From: TTA-H9 sp002071415
GTDB lineage: Bacteria > Bacteroidota > Bacteroidia > Bacteroidales > TTA-H9
Reading direction: 5' to 3'
DNA: 64,000 bases
NCBI GenBank assembly: GCA_035411425.1
Contig: DAONSX010000002.1
Location: forward strand, 62,001-126,000
Shown: positions 1 through 8,738 of the stretch, piece after piece
How the letters are laid out: the number at the start of each line of letters is the position of its first letter
Numbering within the stretch: position 1 is the stretch's first letter
Made by a program: the position numbers and the translations under genes
Notes under the pieces: model-generated
The model's database searches: none
Told to the model about the DNA's origin: nothing
What the model saw: the letters and a program-made list of their open reading frames with translations, nothing else

Positions 1-1
1 A

Positions 2-688
2 GGGAAGATGACCATGCGCTATCTTGGTGGTGGTCATAAACGCATGTATCGTATTATCGATTTTAAGCGCGATAAGGAACTTGTCCCTGCTATTGTTCAG
101 AGCATAGAGTACGATCCTAATCGTTCTGCTCGCATAGCCCTGGTTGAATATCAGGATGGAGAAAAGCGTTATATTGTTGCTCCCAACGGGCTTAAAGTCG
201 GTCAATCCATCATGAGTGGGAAAGGTATATCTCCCGATATCGGCAATACATTGTATTTAAGTGAAATACCATTAGGTACCATTATACATAATATAGAATT
301 GCGTCCTGGACAGGGAGCCAAAATGGCTCGCAGTGCAGGTAGCTATGCCCAATTGATGTCGCGCGACGGGAAATATGCCGTTATCAAATTACCCTCTGGA
401 GAGACTCGCCTTATATTGCAATCCTGCAAAGCTACCATTGGCATGGTATCCAACCCCGATCATAGTCTCGAAGTTTCGGGGAAAGCAGGACGGTCACGCT
501 GGTTAGGCCGCCGGCCTCGTACACGCGGTGTTGCTATGAATCCCGTTGATCATCCCATGGGAGGCGGAGAAGGTCGCGCTTCGGGTGGACACCCACGCTC
601 GCGTAAGGGAATTCCGGCTAAAGGCTACAGAACACGTAAACCTAAGAAAGCTTCTTCTAAATATATTATCGAACGCAGAAAGAAATAA
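2..688 (+). CDS. rplB: 50S ribosomal protein L2 (5' truncated by window edge)
   Basis: L2 binds 23S rRNA next to the peptidyl-transferase centre and helps 50S assembly and subunit joining. The reading frame is already open at base 2 (Gly-Lys-Met-Thr-Met-Arg), which matches the interior GKMTMR motif of L2, so roughly the first 45-50 residues lie before the window. The ATG at 8 is an internal methionine, not the start. The C-terminal motif MNPVDHPMGGGEGR, holding the conserved His of the peptidyl-transferase region, is intact, followed by the Lys/Arg-rich tail. It heads the S10-type cluster and is followed 21 bp later by rpsS, the normal order. Confidence 0.97.
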   Translation, partial: GKMTMRYLGGGHKRMYRIIDFKRDKELVPAIVQSIEYDPNRSARIALVEYQDGEKRYIVAPNGLKVGQSIMSGKGISPDIGNTLYLSEIPLGTIIHNIELRPGQGAKMARSAGSYAQLMSRDGKYAVIKLPSGETRLILQSCKATIGMVSNPDHSLEVSGKAGRSRWLGRRPRTRGVAMNPVDHPMGGGEGRASGGHPRSRKGIPAKGYRTRKPKKASSKYIIERRKK

Positions 689-709
689 TAGTTTCAAAAT
701 AGTTTAATT

Positions 710-982
710 ATGAGCCGTTCACTGAAAAAAGGTCCTTATATTCACTACAAGCTCGAGAAAAAAGTTCTGCATCAGGTTGAAAGCAAGAAAAAGAATGTCA
801 TAAAGACCTGGTCGAGATCTTCGATGATTTCTCCTGATTTTGTGGGTCAAACGATTGCTGTGCATAATGGAAATAAATTCATTCCGGTATATATTACTGA
901 AAATATGGTAGGTCATAAGTTAGGAGAATTTGCGCCAACGCGTACATTCCGTGGCCATGCAGGTAGTAAAGCAAAAAAATAA
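710..982 (+). CDS. rpsS: 30S ribosomal protein S19
   Basis: S19 sits in the 30S head, forms a complex with S13 and contacts the A-site region. The 90-residue product has the usual length and the N-terminal RSLKKGP motif, with the KTWSRSS and GHKLGEFAPTRTF segments typical of the family. It lies between rplB and rplV with a 6-bp gap to rplV, as expected within one long transcript. Confidence 0.98.
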   Translation: MSRSLKKGPYIHYKLEKKVLHQVESKKKNVIKTWSRSSMISPDFVGQTIAVHNGNKFIPVYITENMVGHKLGEFAPTRTFRGHAGSKAKK

Positions 983-988
983 TAAACC

Positions 989-1417
989 ATGGGAGCAAGA
1001 AAACGTAGATCCGCTGAATTAAGAAAAGCAGAGAACAAATTAAAAACCTCAGCCAGGCTTGCCAAAGTCTCTGGTTCTCCAAGAAAGATGAGGCTGGTAG
1101 CTGATCTTGTGCGTGGCATGCAAGCAGAAAAGGCTCTCATCGTTTTGCATACGATGAAGCAAGAAGGAGCCAGCCAAATATATACCCTTCTGAAATCGGC
1201 TATCGCAAATTGGCAGCAAAAACATGAAGGTATGCGCATGGAAGATGCACAGTTATATATTCAAACTATTACCGTGGACGGAGGCCGTATATTGAAACGC
1301 TTACGCCCAGCACCTCGCGGCCGTGGCTACAGAATTCGTAAACGCTCCAATCACATCACTCTCGTTTTGGGCGATCAGCTATCGAATAAAAACGAAATCG
1401 AAGAAATAACCGATTAA
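989..1417 (+). CDS. rplV: 50S ribosomal protein L22
   Basis: L22 lines the nascent-peptide exit tunnel through a long beta-hairpin. The core motifs PRKMRLVADLVRG and APRGRGYRIRKRSNHITLVL are present. At 142 aa it is longer than the ~110-aa enterobacterial form because of an N-terminal basic extension (about 20 residues) and an acidic C-terminal tail (NEIEEITD), as is usual in Bacteroidota. It is followed 27 bp later by rpsC. Confidence 0.98.
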   Translation: MGARKRRSAELRKAENKLKTSARLAKVSGSPRKMRLVADLVRGMQAEKALIVLHTMKQEGASQIYTLLKSAIANWQQKHEGMRMEDAQLYIQTITVDGGRILKRLRPAPRGRGYRIRKRSNHITLVLGDQLSNKNEIEEITD

Positions 1418-1444
1418 AGCAATAACTATAAATTCATTCATTGA

Positions 1445-2164
1445 ATGGGACAAAAAACTAATCCAATAAGCCTTAGGCTTGGCATTATCAAAGGATGGGA
1501 CTCCTACTGGTACGGAGGTCGTCAGTTTGACCAAAAACTCATAGAGGATTTCAAGATAAGGAAGTACCTCAATGCGAGGCTTTCTAAAGCTGGAGTTTCT
1601 AAAATCATGATCGAAAGAAATTTGAAACTTATCACAGTTACTATCCATACAGCCAGGCCAGGAATTATCATAGGAAAAGGTGGACAGGAAGTAGATAAGT
1701 TGAAGGAAGAATTGCACAAGGTTACCGGCAAAGAGATTCAATTGAATATAAGTGAAATAAAGCGTCCGGATCTGGATGCCTATCTGGTGGCCAATAATGT
1801 AGCACGTGACCTTGAGCGGCGTATATCTTACCGCAGGGCTATCAAAATGGCAATTTCCAATACCATGAGAATTGGGGCTGAAGGCATCAAGATTCAAATA
1901 TCGGGTCGTTTAGGTGGTGCTGAAATTGCACGTCGTGAAATGTTCAAGGAAGGCAGAATTCCACTGCATACCCTTAGAGCCGATATTGATTATGCCAGAG
2001 ACGAAGCCCATACAACTTATGGACGCATTGGCATAAAAGTATGGATTTGCCGGGGTGAAATTTATGGAAGGCCTGATTTTTTTGCCACATCGTCGGCTAC
2101 CCGTCAACAACGATCGCCTGTTCCCGGAACTAGCCGCCCCCGATCCAGAGGTAAACGCAAATAA
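1445..2164 (+). CDS. rpsC: 30S ribosomal protein S3
   Basis: S3 forms part of the mRNA entry channel and has helicase-assisting basic residues. The 239-aa product begins MGQKTNPISLRLG as in all bacteria. It carries a type II KH domain with the GxxG-type loop GKGG at residues 77-80, and the C-terminal S3 domain (ISGRLGGAEIARRE, then GRIGIKVWI). A short basic tail follows. The order rplV-rpsC-rplP is canonical. Confidence 0.98.
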   Translation: MGQKTNPISLRLGIIKGWDSYWYGGRQFDQKLIEDFKIRKYLNARLSKAGVSKIMIERNLKLITVTIHTARPGIIIGKGGQEVDKLKEELHKVTGKEIQLNISEIKRPDLDAYLVANNVARDLERRISYRRAIKMAISNTMRIGAEGIKIQISGRLGGAEIARREMFKEGRIPLHTLRADIDYARDEAHTTYGRIGIKVWICRGEIYGRPDFFATSSATRQQRSPVPGTSRPRSRGKRK

Positions 2165-2196
2165 TCTATCAGTAAAAAATTAAAACCTGTAATACA

Positions 2197-2619
2197 ATGT
2201 TACAGCCAAAAAGAACTAAATACAGAAAAATGCAAAAAGGCCGGATGAAAGGCAATGCCCAGAGAGGGTATGAAATTGCTTTTGGATCATTTGGCCTCAA
2301 AGCACTTGAACAAACCTTCATTACCGGACGACAAATCGAGGCTGCCCGCCAAGCCCTCACACGTCACATGAAACGTGAGGGACAAATCTGGATACGTATT
2401 TTCCCCGACAAACCTATTACCAAAAAACCAGCTGAAGTACGTATGGGTAAAGGTAAAGGAGCAGTAGAATATTATGTTGCTCCTGTAACCCCGGGAAGAA
2501 TCCTTTTCGAAGCCGATGGAATCCCACTGGAAATTGCCCGTGAAGGAATGCGACTGGCAGCTCAAAAATTGCCCATCAAAACGAAATTTGTTATACGTCC
2601 CGATTATCTTGAAGAATAA
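2197..2619 (+). CDS. rplP: 50S ribosomal protein L16
   Basis: L16 organises the A-site side of the 50S subunit and contacts the tRNA elbow. The 140-aa protein starts MLQPKRTKYRKMQKGR and has the conserved RQIEAARQALTRHMKR and GRILFEADGIP segments. Length and position (after rpsC, before rpmC) fit the family. Confidence 0.98.
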   Translation: MLQPKRTKYRKMQKGRMKGNAQRGYEIAFGSFGLKALEQTFITGRQIEAARQALTRHMKREGQIWIRIFPDKPITKKPAEVRMGKGKGAVEYYVAPVTPGRILFEADGIPLEIAREGMRLAAQKLPIKTKFVIRPDYLEE

Positions 2620-2652
2620 ACCTCAAGCTTTGTAAACATAAAATTTTTAAAG

Positions 2653-2862
2653 ATGAAACAGGCAGTTATAAAGGAACTCTCCACCAACGACCTTGTTGAA
2701 AGGCTCGAGGAAGAAAGGAAAAAACTGACGCGTTTGCGACTCAGCCATACAGTTTCTCCTCTCGATAACCCCATGAAGATTCGCCAAAATCGGAAAACGA
2801 TTGCTCGCATTCTTACTGAGTTGAAAAAACGTGAACTCGAAAAGAATAAAAAAACAAGTTAA
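2653..2862 (+). CDS. rpmC: 50S ribosomal protein L29
   Basis: L29 is a small two-helix protein at the tunnel exit, near the docking site for SRP and trigger factor. The 69-aa product has the family pattern of an N-terminal helix (ELSTNDLVERLEEERKKLTRLR) and the IRQNRKTIARILTELKKRE signature. Only 3 bp separate it from rpsQ. Confidence 0.96.
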   Translation: MKQAVIKELSTNDLVERLEEERKKLTRLRLSHTVSPLDNPMKIRQNRKTIARILTELKKRELEKNKKTS

Positions 2863-2865
2863 ATA

Positions 2866-3123
2866 ATGGAAACCAGGAATTTACGTAAGGAACGAATTGG
2901 AGTGGTAGTAAGTAATAAAATGGACAAAACCATTGTTGTGAAAGTCGAGCGCCGCTTGATGCATCCTAAATATGGAAAATTTGTAAAGCGAAGCACCAAA
3001 TTCAAGGTACATGATCAAAATAATGACTGTAATGTGGGTGATGTGGTTCGGATAATGGAAACCCGCCCACTTAGCAGAGAAAAATGCTGGAGACTAGTTG
3101 AAATTATTGAAAGAGCAAAATAA
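2866..3123 (+). CDS. rpsQ: 30S ribosomal protein S17
   Basis: S17 is an OB-fold primary binder of 16S rRNA. The 85-aa product shows RIGVVVSNKMDKTIVVKVER and the later GDVVRIMETRPLSREKCWR motif that defines the family. It is separated from rplN by 2 bp, so translation is probably coupled. Confidence 0.97.
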   Translation: METRNLRKERIGVVVSNKMDKTIVVKVERRLMHPKYGKFVKRSTKFKVHDQNNDCNVGDVVRIMETRPLSREKCWRLVEIIERAK

Positions 3124-3125
3124 CT

Positions 3126-3494
3126 ATGATACAACAGGAAACTCGTTTGAATGTTGCCGATAACAGTGGAGCCAAGGAAGTGCTATGTATCCGTATTTTG
3201 GGCGGTACAGGGCACCGATATGCTACGGTAGGCGATAAAATCGTGGTTACCGTCAAAAAAGCCCTTCCTTCGGGTACCATCAAAAAAGGTACAGTAACCA
3301 AGGCTGTTGTTGTGAGAACGAAAAAAGAAATCAGGCGGGCCGATGGATCATATATCCGTTTCGACGACAATGCCTGTGTTATTCTGAACAATACCGGTGA
3401 AATGGCTGGTACGCGTATTTTTGGCCCGGTAGCCCGGGAATTACGTGAAAAACAATACATGAAAATCGTATCTCTTGCACCTGAAGTGTTATAA
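3126..3494 (+). CDS. rplN: 50S ribosomal protein L14
   Basis: L14 forms an intersubunit bridge and is the docking site of the silencing factor RsfS. The 122-aa product starts MIQQETRLNVADNSGAKE and includes GDKIVVTVKKALPSGTIKKG, as in the family. It is followed 19 bp later by rplX. Confidence 0.98.
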   Translation: MIQQETRLNVADNSGAKEVLCIRILGGTGHRYATVGDKIVVTVKKALPSGTIKKGTVTKAVVVRTKKEIRRADGSYIRFDDNACVILNNTGEMAGTRIFGPVARELREKQYMKIVSLAPEVL

Positions 3495-3513
3495 TATTGA
3501 AATCAAATAAACT

Positions 3514-3837
3514 ATGAAGCCGAAACTTCACATAAAAAAAGGCGATGTGGTGATGGTAATTACAGGCGAAGATAAAGGCCGTCAGGGTAGAGTCCTCGAG
3601 GTACACGTCGAAAAGCAGAAAGCCATCGTTGAAGGAGTGAATCTCGTTTTAAAACACTCCAAACCCAATGCAAAAACCCCTAAAGGTGGCATTCTAAAAC
3701 GGGAAGCTCCCGTTCATGTATCCAACCTAATGCTCATCGGGCCAGGAGGTAAACCTACACGCATCGGCTACAAAATTGACCCCAAAACCAATAAAAAAGT
3801 TAGATATGCTATAAAAACAGGGGAGGTAATCAAGTAA
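3514..3837 (+). CDS. rplX: 50S ribosomal protein L24
   Basis: L24 is an early 50S assembly protein with a KOW motif, seen at residues 7-27 (KGDVVMVITGEDKGRQGRV). The 107-aa length is normal. Its TAA stop shares one base with the ATG of rplE (TAATG, 3835-3839), a sign of translational coupling. Confidence 0.97.
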   Translation: MKPKLHIKKGDVVMVITGEDKGRQGRVLEVHVEKQKAIVEGVNLVLKHSKPNAKTPKGGILKREAPVHVSNLMLIGPGGKPTRIGYKIDPKTNKKVRYAIKTGEVIK

Positions 3838-4391
3838 TGGACTATATACCACGTTTACAAAAAAAATATCGGGAAGAAATTATCCCTGCATTAGTGAAAC
3901 AGTTTAATTATAAGTCTGTTATGCAGGTACCACGCTTGGTCAAGATTTCACTGAACCAAGGTTTAGGTGACGCTATAGCCGATAAAAAGCTGATCGACGT
4001 TGGCATCGAAGAGATGACCCTAATAGCTGGCCAAAGAGCTATAGCCACCAAATCGAAAAAAGATATCTCCAACTTCAAGCTGCGTCGCAATATGCCCGTT
4101 GGAGTGAAAGTAACCCTTAGAGGCGCTCGTATGTATGAGTTCCTGGATCGCTTGATCTCCATTGCCATTCCACGTATTCGTGATTTTCACGGCATTAGCG
4201 ATAAAGGCTTCGATGGGAGAGGAAATTTTAGCTTCGGCATTTCTGAACAAATCATCTTTCCCGAAATAAATATTGATAAAGTCAATAAGATTATGGGCAT
4301 GGATATTACGTTTGTTACTTCTGCCGAAACCGATGCCGAAGCTTATGCATTGTTAAAAGCATTTGGATTCCCATTTAAAAATGAAAAATAA
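3837..4391 (+). CDS. rplE: 50S ribosomal protein L5
   Basis: L5 binds 5S rRNA together with L18 and contacts the P-site tRNA. The 184-aa product has the IPRLVKISLNQGLGDA-type N-terminal block (here VPRLVKISLNQGLGDA) and the SFGISEQIIFPEI motif. Its start codon overlaps the stop of rplX by one base, and no better start lies upstream in frame. Confidence 0.98.
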   Translation: MDYIPRLQKKYREEIIPALVKQFNYKSVMQVPRLVKISLNQGLGDAIADKKLIDVGIEEMTLIAGQRAIATKSKKDISNFKLRRNMPVGVKVTLRGARMYEFLDRLISIAIPRIRDFHGISDKGFDGRGNFSFGISEQIIFPEINIDKVNKIMGMDITFVTSAETDAEAYALLKAFGFPFKNEK

Positions 4392-4399
4392 TCAGGCTT

Positions 4400-4669
4400 A
4401 TGGCAAAAGAATCAATGAAAGCGCGAGAAGTAAAACGAAAAATGCTGAATGAAAAGTATGCTGCCAAGCGAGAAGCTTTGAAGAAGGCCGGTGATTATGT
4501 AGCCCTTCAGAAACTTCCTCGCAATGCTTCTCCCGTAAGGCTGCACAACCGTTGTAAGATTACCGGACGCCCTAAAGGCTATATGCGCGATTTTGGCCTT
4601 TCGCGCATCAACTTTCGAGAAATGGCTTCGGCTGGTCTTATCCCAGGTGTGAAAAAGGCAAGCTGGTAA
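4400..4669 (+). CDS. rpsN: 30S ribosomal protein S14, zinc-free form
   Basis: S14 is a 30S head protein next to S3 and S10. The 89-aa product has the C-terminal signature RCKITGRPKGYMRDFGLSR and ends KASW. It has a single cysteine and no CxxC pairs, so it is the long, zinc-independent form rather than the short zinc-ribbon form. Spacing to rplE is 8 bp. Confidence 0.97.
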   Translation: MAKESMKAREVKRKMLNEKYAAKREALKKAGDYVALQKLPRNASPVRLHNRCKITGRPKGYMRDFGLSRINFREMASAGLIPGVKKASW

Positions 4670-4700
4670 CCATCAATTTGTAATAAAAATAAATAGATAT

Positions 4701-5099
4701 ATGACTACCGATCCCATTGCAGATTATCTGACCCGATTGAGAAACGCAATCCACGCCAACCATAGGATTGTTGAAATCCCTTCTTCAACGATAAAGAAAA
4801 GCATGACACAAATACTCTTCGAAAAAGGATATATAATCAACTATAAGTTCGAAGACGATAAATTCCCTTCTACCATTAAAATCGCCTTGAAATACCATCC
4901 TGTAACAAAGGCTTGCGCTATAAAGGAACTCAAACGCATAAGCCGTCCTGGACGTCGAATTTATACCTCTGCCGATAAAATGCCTCGTGTTCTCAATGGC
5001 CTTGGCATAGCAATTATCTCTACCTCACAAGGTTTGATGACAGATAAGGAAGCCCGCAAATTAAATATTGGCGGTGAAGTGATTTGTTATATTAGCTAA
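4701..5099 (+). CDS. rpsH: 30S ribosomal protein S8
   Basis: S8 binds the central domain of 16S rRNA and, in enterobacteria, represses the spc operon; whether it does so here cannot be read from the sequence. The 132-aa product begins MTTDPIADYLTRLRNAI and carries the C-terminal GLGIAIISTSQGLMTDKEA block that contacts RNA. Confidence 0.98.
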   Translation: MTTDPIADYLTRLRNAIHANHRIVEIPSSTIKKSMTQILFEKGYIINYKFEDDKFPSTIKIALKYHPVTKACAIKELKRISRPGRRIYTSADKMPRVLNGLGIAIISTSQGLMTDKEARKLNIGGEVICYIS

Positions 5100-5114
5100 T
5101 TAAAACCAGTTAAA

Positions 5115-5675
5115 ATGTCGAGAATTGGTAAAAAACCTATTGAAATACCTTCAGGAGTGAAAGTTTCGCTCAGCCCCGATCATTTCATTACTGTACAGGG
5201 CAAACTGGGAGAACTCTGCCAGAAAATTGACCCCGCCATTAAGGTGAATATAGAAGGCGGAGAGATTCGACTCGAAATAGACAACCCGGATGACAAGAAT
5301 CTGCGAGCAAAACATGGACTTTACCGCTCTTTGATAAATAATATGGTGATTGGGGTTTACGAAGGTTTTACAATTCAACAGGAAATTGTTGGAGTAGGCT
5401 ATAAAGTTGCGGTCAGCGGGCAACTTCTTGAATTTTCGTTGGGGTATTCGCATAGCCTTTTTCTGGAACTTCCTCCCGAAATTAAGGCCGAAGCCGTTAC
5501 CGTAAGAGGGAAAAATCCTATACTAATCTTAAAATCGCATGATAAACAATTGTTGGGAATGGTTGCCCGGAAAATCCGTTCCTTCAGACCACCCGAACCT
5601 TACAAGGGGAAAGGCATACGTTTTGTGGGTGAGGTAGTAAGACGTAAAGCTGGTAAATCAGCCTCATCGAAATAA
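5115..5675 (+). CDS. rplF: 50S ribosomal protein L6
   Basis: L6 lies at the base of the L7/L12 stalk near the factor-binding site. The 186-aa protein starts MSRIGKKPIEIPSGV and ends with the conserved PEPYKGKGIRFVGEVVRRKAG-like segment. It has two internally duplicated alpha/beta domains. It is followed by rplR after 22 bp. Confidence 0.98.
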   Translation: MSRIGKKPIEIPSGVKVSLSPDHFITVQGKLGELCQKIDPAIKVNIEGGEIRLEIDNPDDKNLRAKHGLYRSLINNMVIGVYEGFTIQQEIVGVGYKVAVSGQLLEFSLGYSHSLFLELPPEIKAEAVTVRGKNPILILKSHDKQLLGMVARKIRSFRPPEPYKGKGIRFVGEVVRRKAGKSASSK

Positions 5676-5697
5676 TTTTTAAAACTTCGAACGCAAT

Positions 5698-6060
5698 ATG
5701 TCAACTAAAAATAGAAAACTGAAAAGACGCCAACGGATAAAAACGAGTATCCGCAAACGTTTAAGAGGAACACCCGAAAGGCCAAGATTAACAGTATACA
5801 GGAGTAATAGCCAAATTTATGCTCAAATTGTAGATGATACCCAAGGCAAGACTTTGATTGCTACCTCGAGTTTACAAAAAGATTTTTCAAGGGAAAAGAT
5901 GACCAAAACACAACAAGCTCGCATAGTAGGAGTTGAAATTGCCCGTAAAGCTCTCGAAGCAGGTATCACAGCAGTTGTTTTTGATCGTAATGGCTTTCTT
6001 TATCATGGTAGGGTCAAAGCTCTGGCCGATGCCGCAAGAGAAAATGGTTTAATTTTTTAA
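5698..6060 (+). CDS. rplR: 50S ribosomal protein L18
   Basis: L18 binds 5S rRNA together with L5. The 120-aa product contains GTPERPRLTVYRSNSQIYAQ and ends FLYHGRVKALADAARENGL, the C-terminal family signature. The first 20 residues are strongly basic, as expected for the RNA-binding arm. Confidence 0.98.
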   Translation: MSTKNRKLKRRQRIKTSIRKRLRGTPERPRLTVYRSNSQIYAQIVDDTQGKTLIATSSLQKDFSREKMTKTQQARIVGVEIARKALEAGITAVVFDRNGFLYHGRVKALADAARENGLIF

Positions 6061-6069
6061 ATTTTGAAT

Positions 6070-6588
6070 ATGGCTAACGCAAATATAAGAAGAGTAAAAT
6101 CGAGCGAAATCGAATTCAAAGATAGACTGGTAAGCATTCAACGTGTGACAAAGGTTACAAAGGGTGGTCGTGCTTTCAGTTTTTCTGCCATTGTTGTGGT
6201 AGGAAATGAAAATGGGGTTGTGGGATATGGGCTTGGGAAAGCCAAGGAAGTTACGGCTGCTATATCTAAAGGTATTGATGATGCTAAGAAAAATCTCATT
6301 CGAGTACCGATAATTAAAGGCACCATTCCTCACGCTCAGGAAGGGAAATATAGCGGAGCCGTAGTGTTTCTCAAACCAGCCGCTCCCGGAACGGGTGTCA
6401 TTGCTGGTGGCGCCATGCGTGCCGTGCTTGAGAGTGTCGGAATAAAAGACGTACTGGCCAAAAGCAAGGGATCTTCCAATCCCCATAGCGTGGTGAAAGC
6501 TACCATCAATGCTCTGTTGCAACTGCGCGATCCCTATACTGTTGCTCAGTTGCGCGGTGTGGATCTCGATACTGTTTTCAATGGTTGA
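6070..6588 (+). CDS. rpsE: 30S ribosomal protein S5
   Basis: S5 affects decoding accuracy and, with S3 and S4, forms the mRNA entry pore. The ATG at 6070 (MANANIRRVKSSE) is chosen over the in-frame TTG at 6064 because it gives the usual N-terminus. The 172-aa product contains VTKGGRAFSFSAIVVVG and the C-terminal GVIAGGAMRAVLESVGIKDV block. rpmD follows. Confidence 0.97.
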   Translation: MANANIRRVKSSEIEFKDRLVSIQRVTKVTKGGRAFSFSAIVVVGNENGVVGYGLGKAKEVTAAISKGIDDAKKNLIRVPIIKGTIPHAQEGKYSGAVVFLKPAAPGTGVIAGGAMRAVLESVGIKDVLAKSKGSSNPHSVVKATINALLQLRDPYTVAQLRGVDLDTVFNG

Positions 6589-6611
6589 ACTACTATAATG
6601 CTTTAAACATT

Positions 6612-6791
6612 ATGAAAAGAATTAGAATAAAACAAGTTCGAAGCTGGATTGGAAAACCCATCGACCAGAAACGTACACTCAAGGCGTTGGGACTTGGCCG
6701 TTTGAACCGTACGGTTGAACATACCGCTACACCGCAGATTCTAGGAATGGTCAGAAAAGTTGCTCATTTAGTTTCTGTTGAAGAAATTTGA
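6612..6791 (+). CDS. rpmD: 50S ribosomal protein L30
   Basis: L30 is a small 50S protein near the base of the central protuberance. The start is placed at the ATG at 6612, giving a 59-aa MKRIRIKQVRSWIG protein of normal size; upstream in-frame starts at 6585 would add nine unconserved residues overlapping rpsE. The motif LKALGLGRLNRTVEHTATP is diagnostic. It sits between rpsE and rplO as in other bacteria. Confidence 0.96.
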   Translation: MKRIRIKQVRSWIGKPIDQKRTLKALGLGRLNRTVEHTATPQILGMVRKVAHLVSVEEI

Positions 6792-6827
6792 TTAATTCAT
6801 TGATATTTATCTAAAACTGAAAAAAAT

Positions 6828-7274
6828 ATGGATTTAAGTAATCTGAAACCTGCCAAAGGATCAGTAAAATCGAAAAGACGTTTGGGAAGAGGCCAAGGTT
6901 CAGGCCGTGGTGGAACTTCCACTCGCGGAAACAAGGGAGCTCAATCGCGCTCGGGTAACAAAAGAAAGATTGGTTTCGAAGGCGGTCAAATGCCACTGCA
7001 TCGCCGTGTTCCAAAAGGTGGATTCAAAAATTTCAATCGTGTGGAATATACCGGCATCAATCTCGACCTTCTACAAAACCTGTCGGATAAATGGGCCATC
7101 ACCGATTTTGATCTCAATACTTTTATTCACCATGGACTCATCAGTAAGAATGAAAGAGTAAAAATCCTTGGTCGGGGCCAGATTTCTTCAAAGCTGAATG
7201 TTACAGCACATGCTTTTTCCAAAAAAGCACGCGAAGTCATTGAATCATTGGGTGGTACAGTAACTTTGATATAA
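6828..7274 (+). CDS. rplO: 50S ribosomal protein L15
   Basis: L15 is a late-assembly 50S protein with a long glycine- and arginine-rich N-terminal extension. The extension is visible as RRLGRGQGSGRGGTSTRGNK (residues 17-36), and GFEGGQMPLHRRVPKGGF follows. The 148-aa length is normal. A 97-bp gap separates it from secY. Confidence 0.98.
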   Translation: MDLSNLKPAKGSVKSKRRLGRGQGSGRGGTSTRGNKGAQSRSGNKRKIGFEGGQMPLHRRVPKGGFKNFNRVEYTGINLDLLQNLSDKWAITDFDLNTFIHHGLISKNERVKILGRGQISSKLNVTAHAFSKKAREVIESLGGTVTLI

Positions 7275-7280
7275 TTCCAG

Positions 7281-7364
7281 ATGAAAGCCGATCGTGAAAT
7301 TATCAATAGAAAGGAACATATAGACAATCCGAAAGTATTCACTCAGCCTGAATTAAACAATTAA
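7281..7364 (+). CDS. possible 27-codon ORF between rplO and secY
   Basis: A complete ATG-to-TAA frame encodes a 27-residue hydrophilic peptide starting MKADREIINR and ending PELNN. It fills most of the rplO-secY gap and stops 7 bp before the secY ATG. No family is recognised. It could be chance, an upstream ORF that couples translation into secY, or a small protein; comparison of related genomes would decide. Confidence 0.15.
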   Translation: MKADREIINRKEHIDNPKVFTQPELNN

Positions 7365-7371
7365 ATTACAG

Positions 7372-8724
7372 ATGAAAAAAATTATTCAGACACTTAGAAA
7401 CATATTCCAGATAGAGGAACTTCGACAAAGATTGCTTTATACCCTGGGTATCATCTTGATATATCGTTTGGGTGCTTATATTACCATTCCGGGCATCGAT
7501 CCCAATCAATTGACTGCCATTAGAAACCAAACTAAAGATGGCTTGCTTGGTCTGTTGAATATGTTTTCGGGTGGAGCATTTTCGCATGCTTCAATCTTTG
7601 CTCTTGGAGTAATGCCATACATCTCGGCTTCTATCGTTATTCAGCTTTTGGGTATCGCTGTTCCTTATTTTCAGAAACTGCAGAAGGAAGGTGAAAGCGG
7701 GCGAAAAAAAATCAATCAGATTACCCGCTATCTTACGATAGCTGTTACAGCCCTTCAAGCCCCTGGTTATATTGCCAACCTCATCAATCAAAGTCCTGAT
7801 GCAGTTTTGCTCGTCAATCCTGCAAGTAATTCACCCACGACTTTTTTCTGGATATCAAGTGTCGTTATTTTGGTAGCAGGTACCATGTTTGTGATGTGGT
7901 TGGGCGAGAGGATTACCGATAAAGGCATAGGCAATGGAATTTCACTTATCATTATGATTGGTATTATAGCCAGATTGCCTTTTGCGCTAGCCGGGGAATT
8001 TGTATCGAGAATGGAAGAAAAAGGCGGCGGGCTGGTGTTCTTCGTTATCGAAATCGCCGTATTGATCGGTGTAATCTTAGTTACAATTATGTTGGTACAG
8101 GGAACCCGTAAAATTCCTGTACAATATGCCAAACGTATCGTTGGCAATAAGCAATATGGAGGTGTACGTCAATACATCCCTCTGAAAGTGAATGCTGCCG
8201 GTGTAATGCCCATTATCTTTGCTCAGGCTATTATGTTCCTCCCCCTCACCATAGCTGGTTTTGCTCGTTCAGAAACCCTTACGGGTTTTGCAGCTGCATT
8301 TACCAATATTAATAGCTTTTGGTACAACTTTGTTTTCGCAATTCTAATTATAGTGTTTACTTACTTTTATACAGCAATTACCGTAAACCATAATCAGATG
8401 GCTGAAGACATGAAGAAAAACGGTGGATTCATTCCCGGAGTAAAACCCGGTAAGAAAACTGCCGAATTCATTGATAACGTCATGTCGAGAATTACTTTGC
8501 CCGGTTCTATATTTCTGGCTTTCGTTGCTATTATGCCTGCCATCGTCAGGCTATTCGGAGTAAGCTCGCAGTTTGCCCAATTTTATGGAGGAACTTCTTT
8601 GCTTATTCTAGTAGGAGTTGTTCTGGATACATTACAACAAATCGAGAGCCACCTGCTGATGAGGCATTATGATGGATTGATGAAGTCGGGAAGAATAAAG
8701 GGACGTACCTCCTTTGCTATGTAA
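7372..8724 (+). CDS. secY: preprotein translocase subunit SecY
   Basis: SecY is the channel subunit of the SecYEG translocon in the cytoplasmic membrane. The 450-aa product has about ten hydrophobic segments. Family motifs visible include GAYITIPGID in the first segment, MFSGGAFSHASIFALGVMPY (TM2 plug region), GERITDKGIGNGISL, and the cytoplasmic loop with NPEDMKK-like AEDMKKNGGFIPG before TM9. The C-terminus ends KGRTSFAM. Its location in the spc cluster before map is typical. Confidence 0.98.
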   Translation: MKKIIQTLRNIFQIEELRQRLLYTLGIILIYRLGAYITIPGIDPNQLTAIRNQTKDGLLGLLNMFSGGAFSHASIFALGVMPYISASIVIQLLGIAVPYFQKLQKEGESGRKKINQITRYLTIAVTALQAPGYIANLINQSPDAVLLVNPASNSPTTFFWISSVVILVAGTMFVMWLGERITDKGIGNGISLIIMIGIIARLPFALAGEFVSRMEEKGGGLVFFVIEIAVLIGVILVTIMLVQGTRKIPVQYAKRIVGNKQYGGVRQYIPLKVNAAGVMPIIFAQAIMFLPLTIAGFARSETLTGFAAAFTNINSFWYNFVFAILIIVFTYFYTAITVNHNQMAEDMKKNGGFIPGVKPGKKTAEFIDNVMSRITLPGSIFLAFVAIMPAIVRLFGVSSQFAQFYGGTSLLILVGVVLDTLQQIESHLLMRHYDGLMKSGRIKGRTSFAM

Positions 8725-8738
8725 ATTCGAGTATCATT

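Noticed and set aside
1379..1897. 172-codon open frame on the minus strand across rplV/rpsC
   Set aside because: Entirely antisense to rpsC, which has full-length family motifs; low-complexity Phe/Ile/Asn composition with no domain.
6049..6522. 157-codon open frame on the minus strand across rpsE
   Set aside because: Shadow of rpsE; no start context or family motif, and rpsE is certain.
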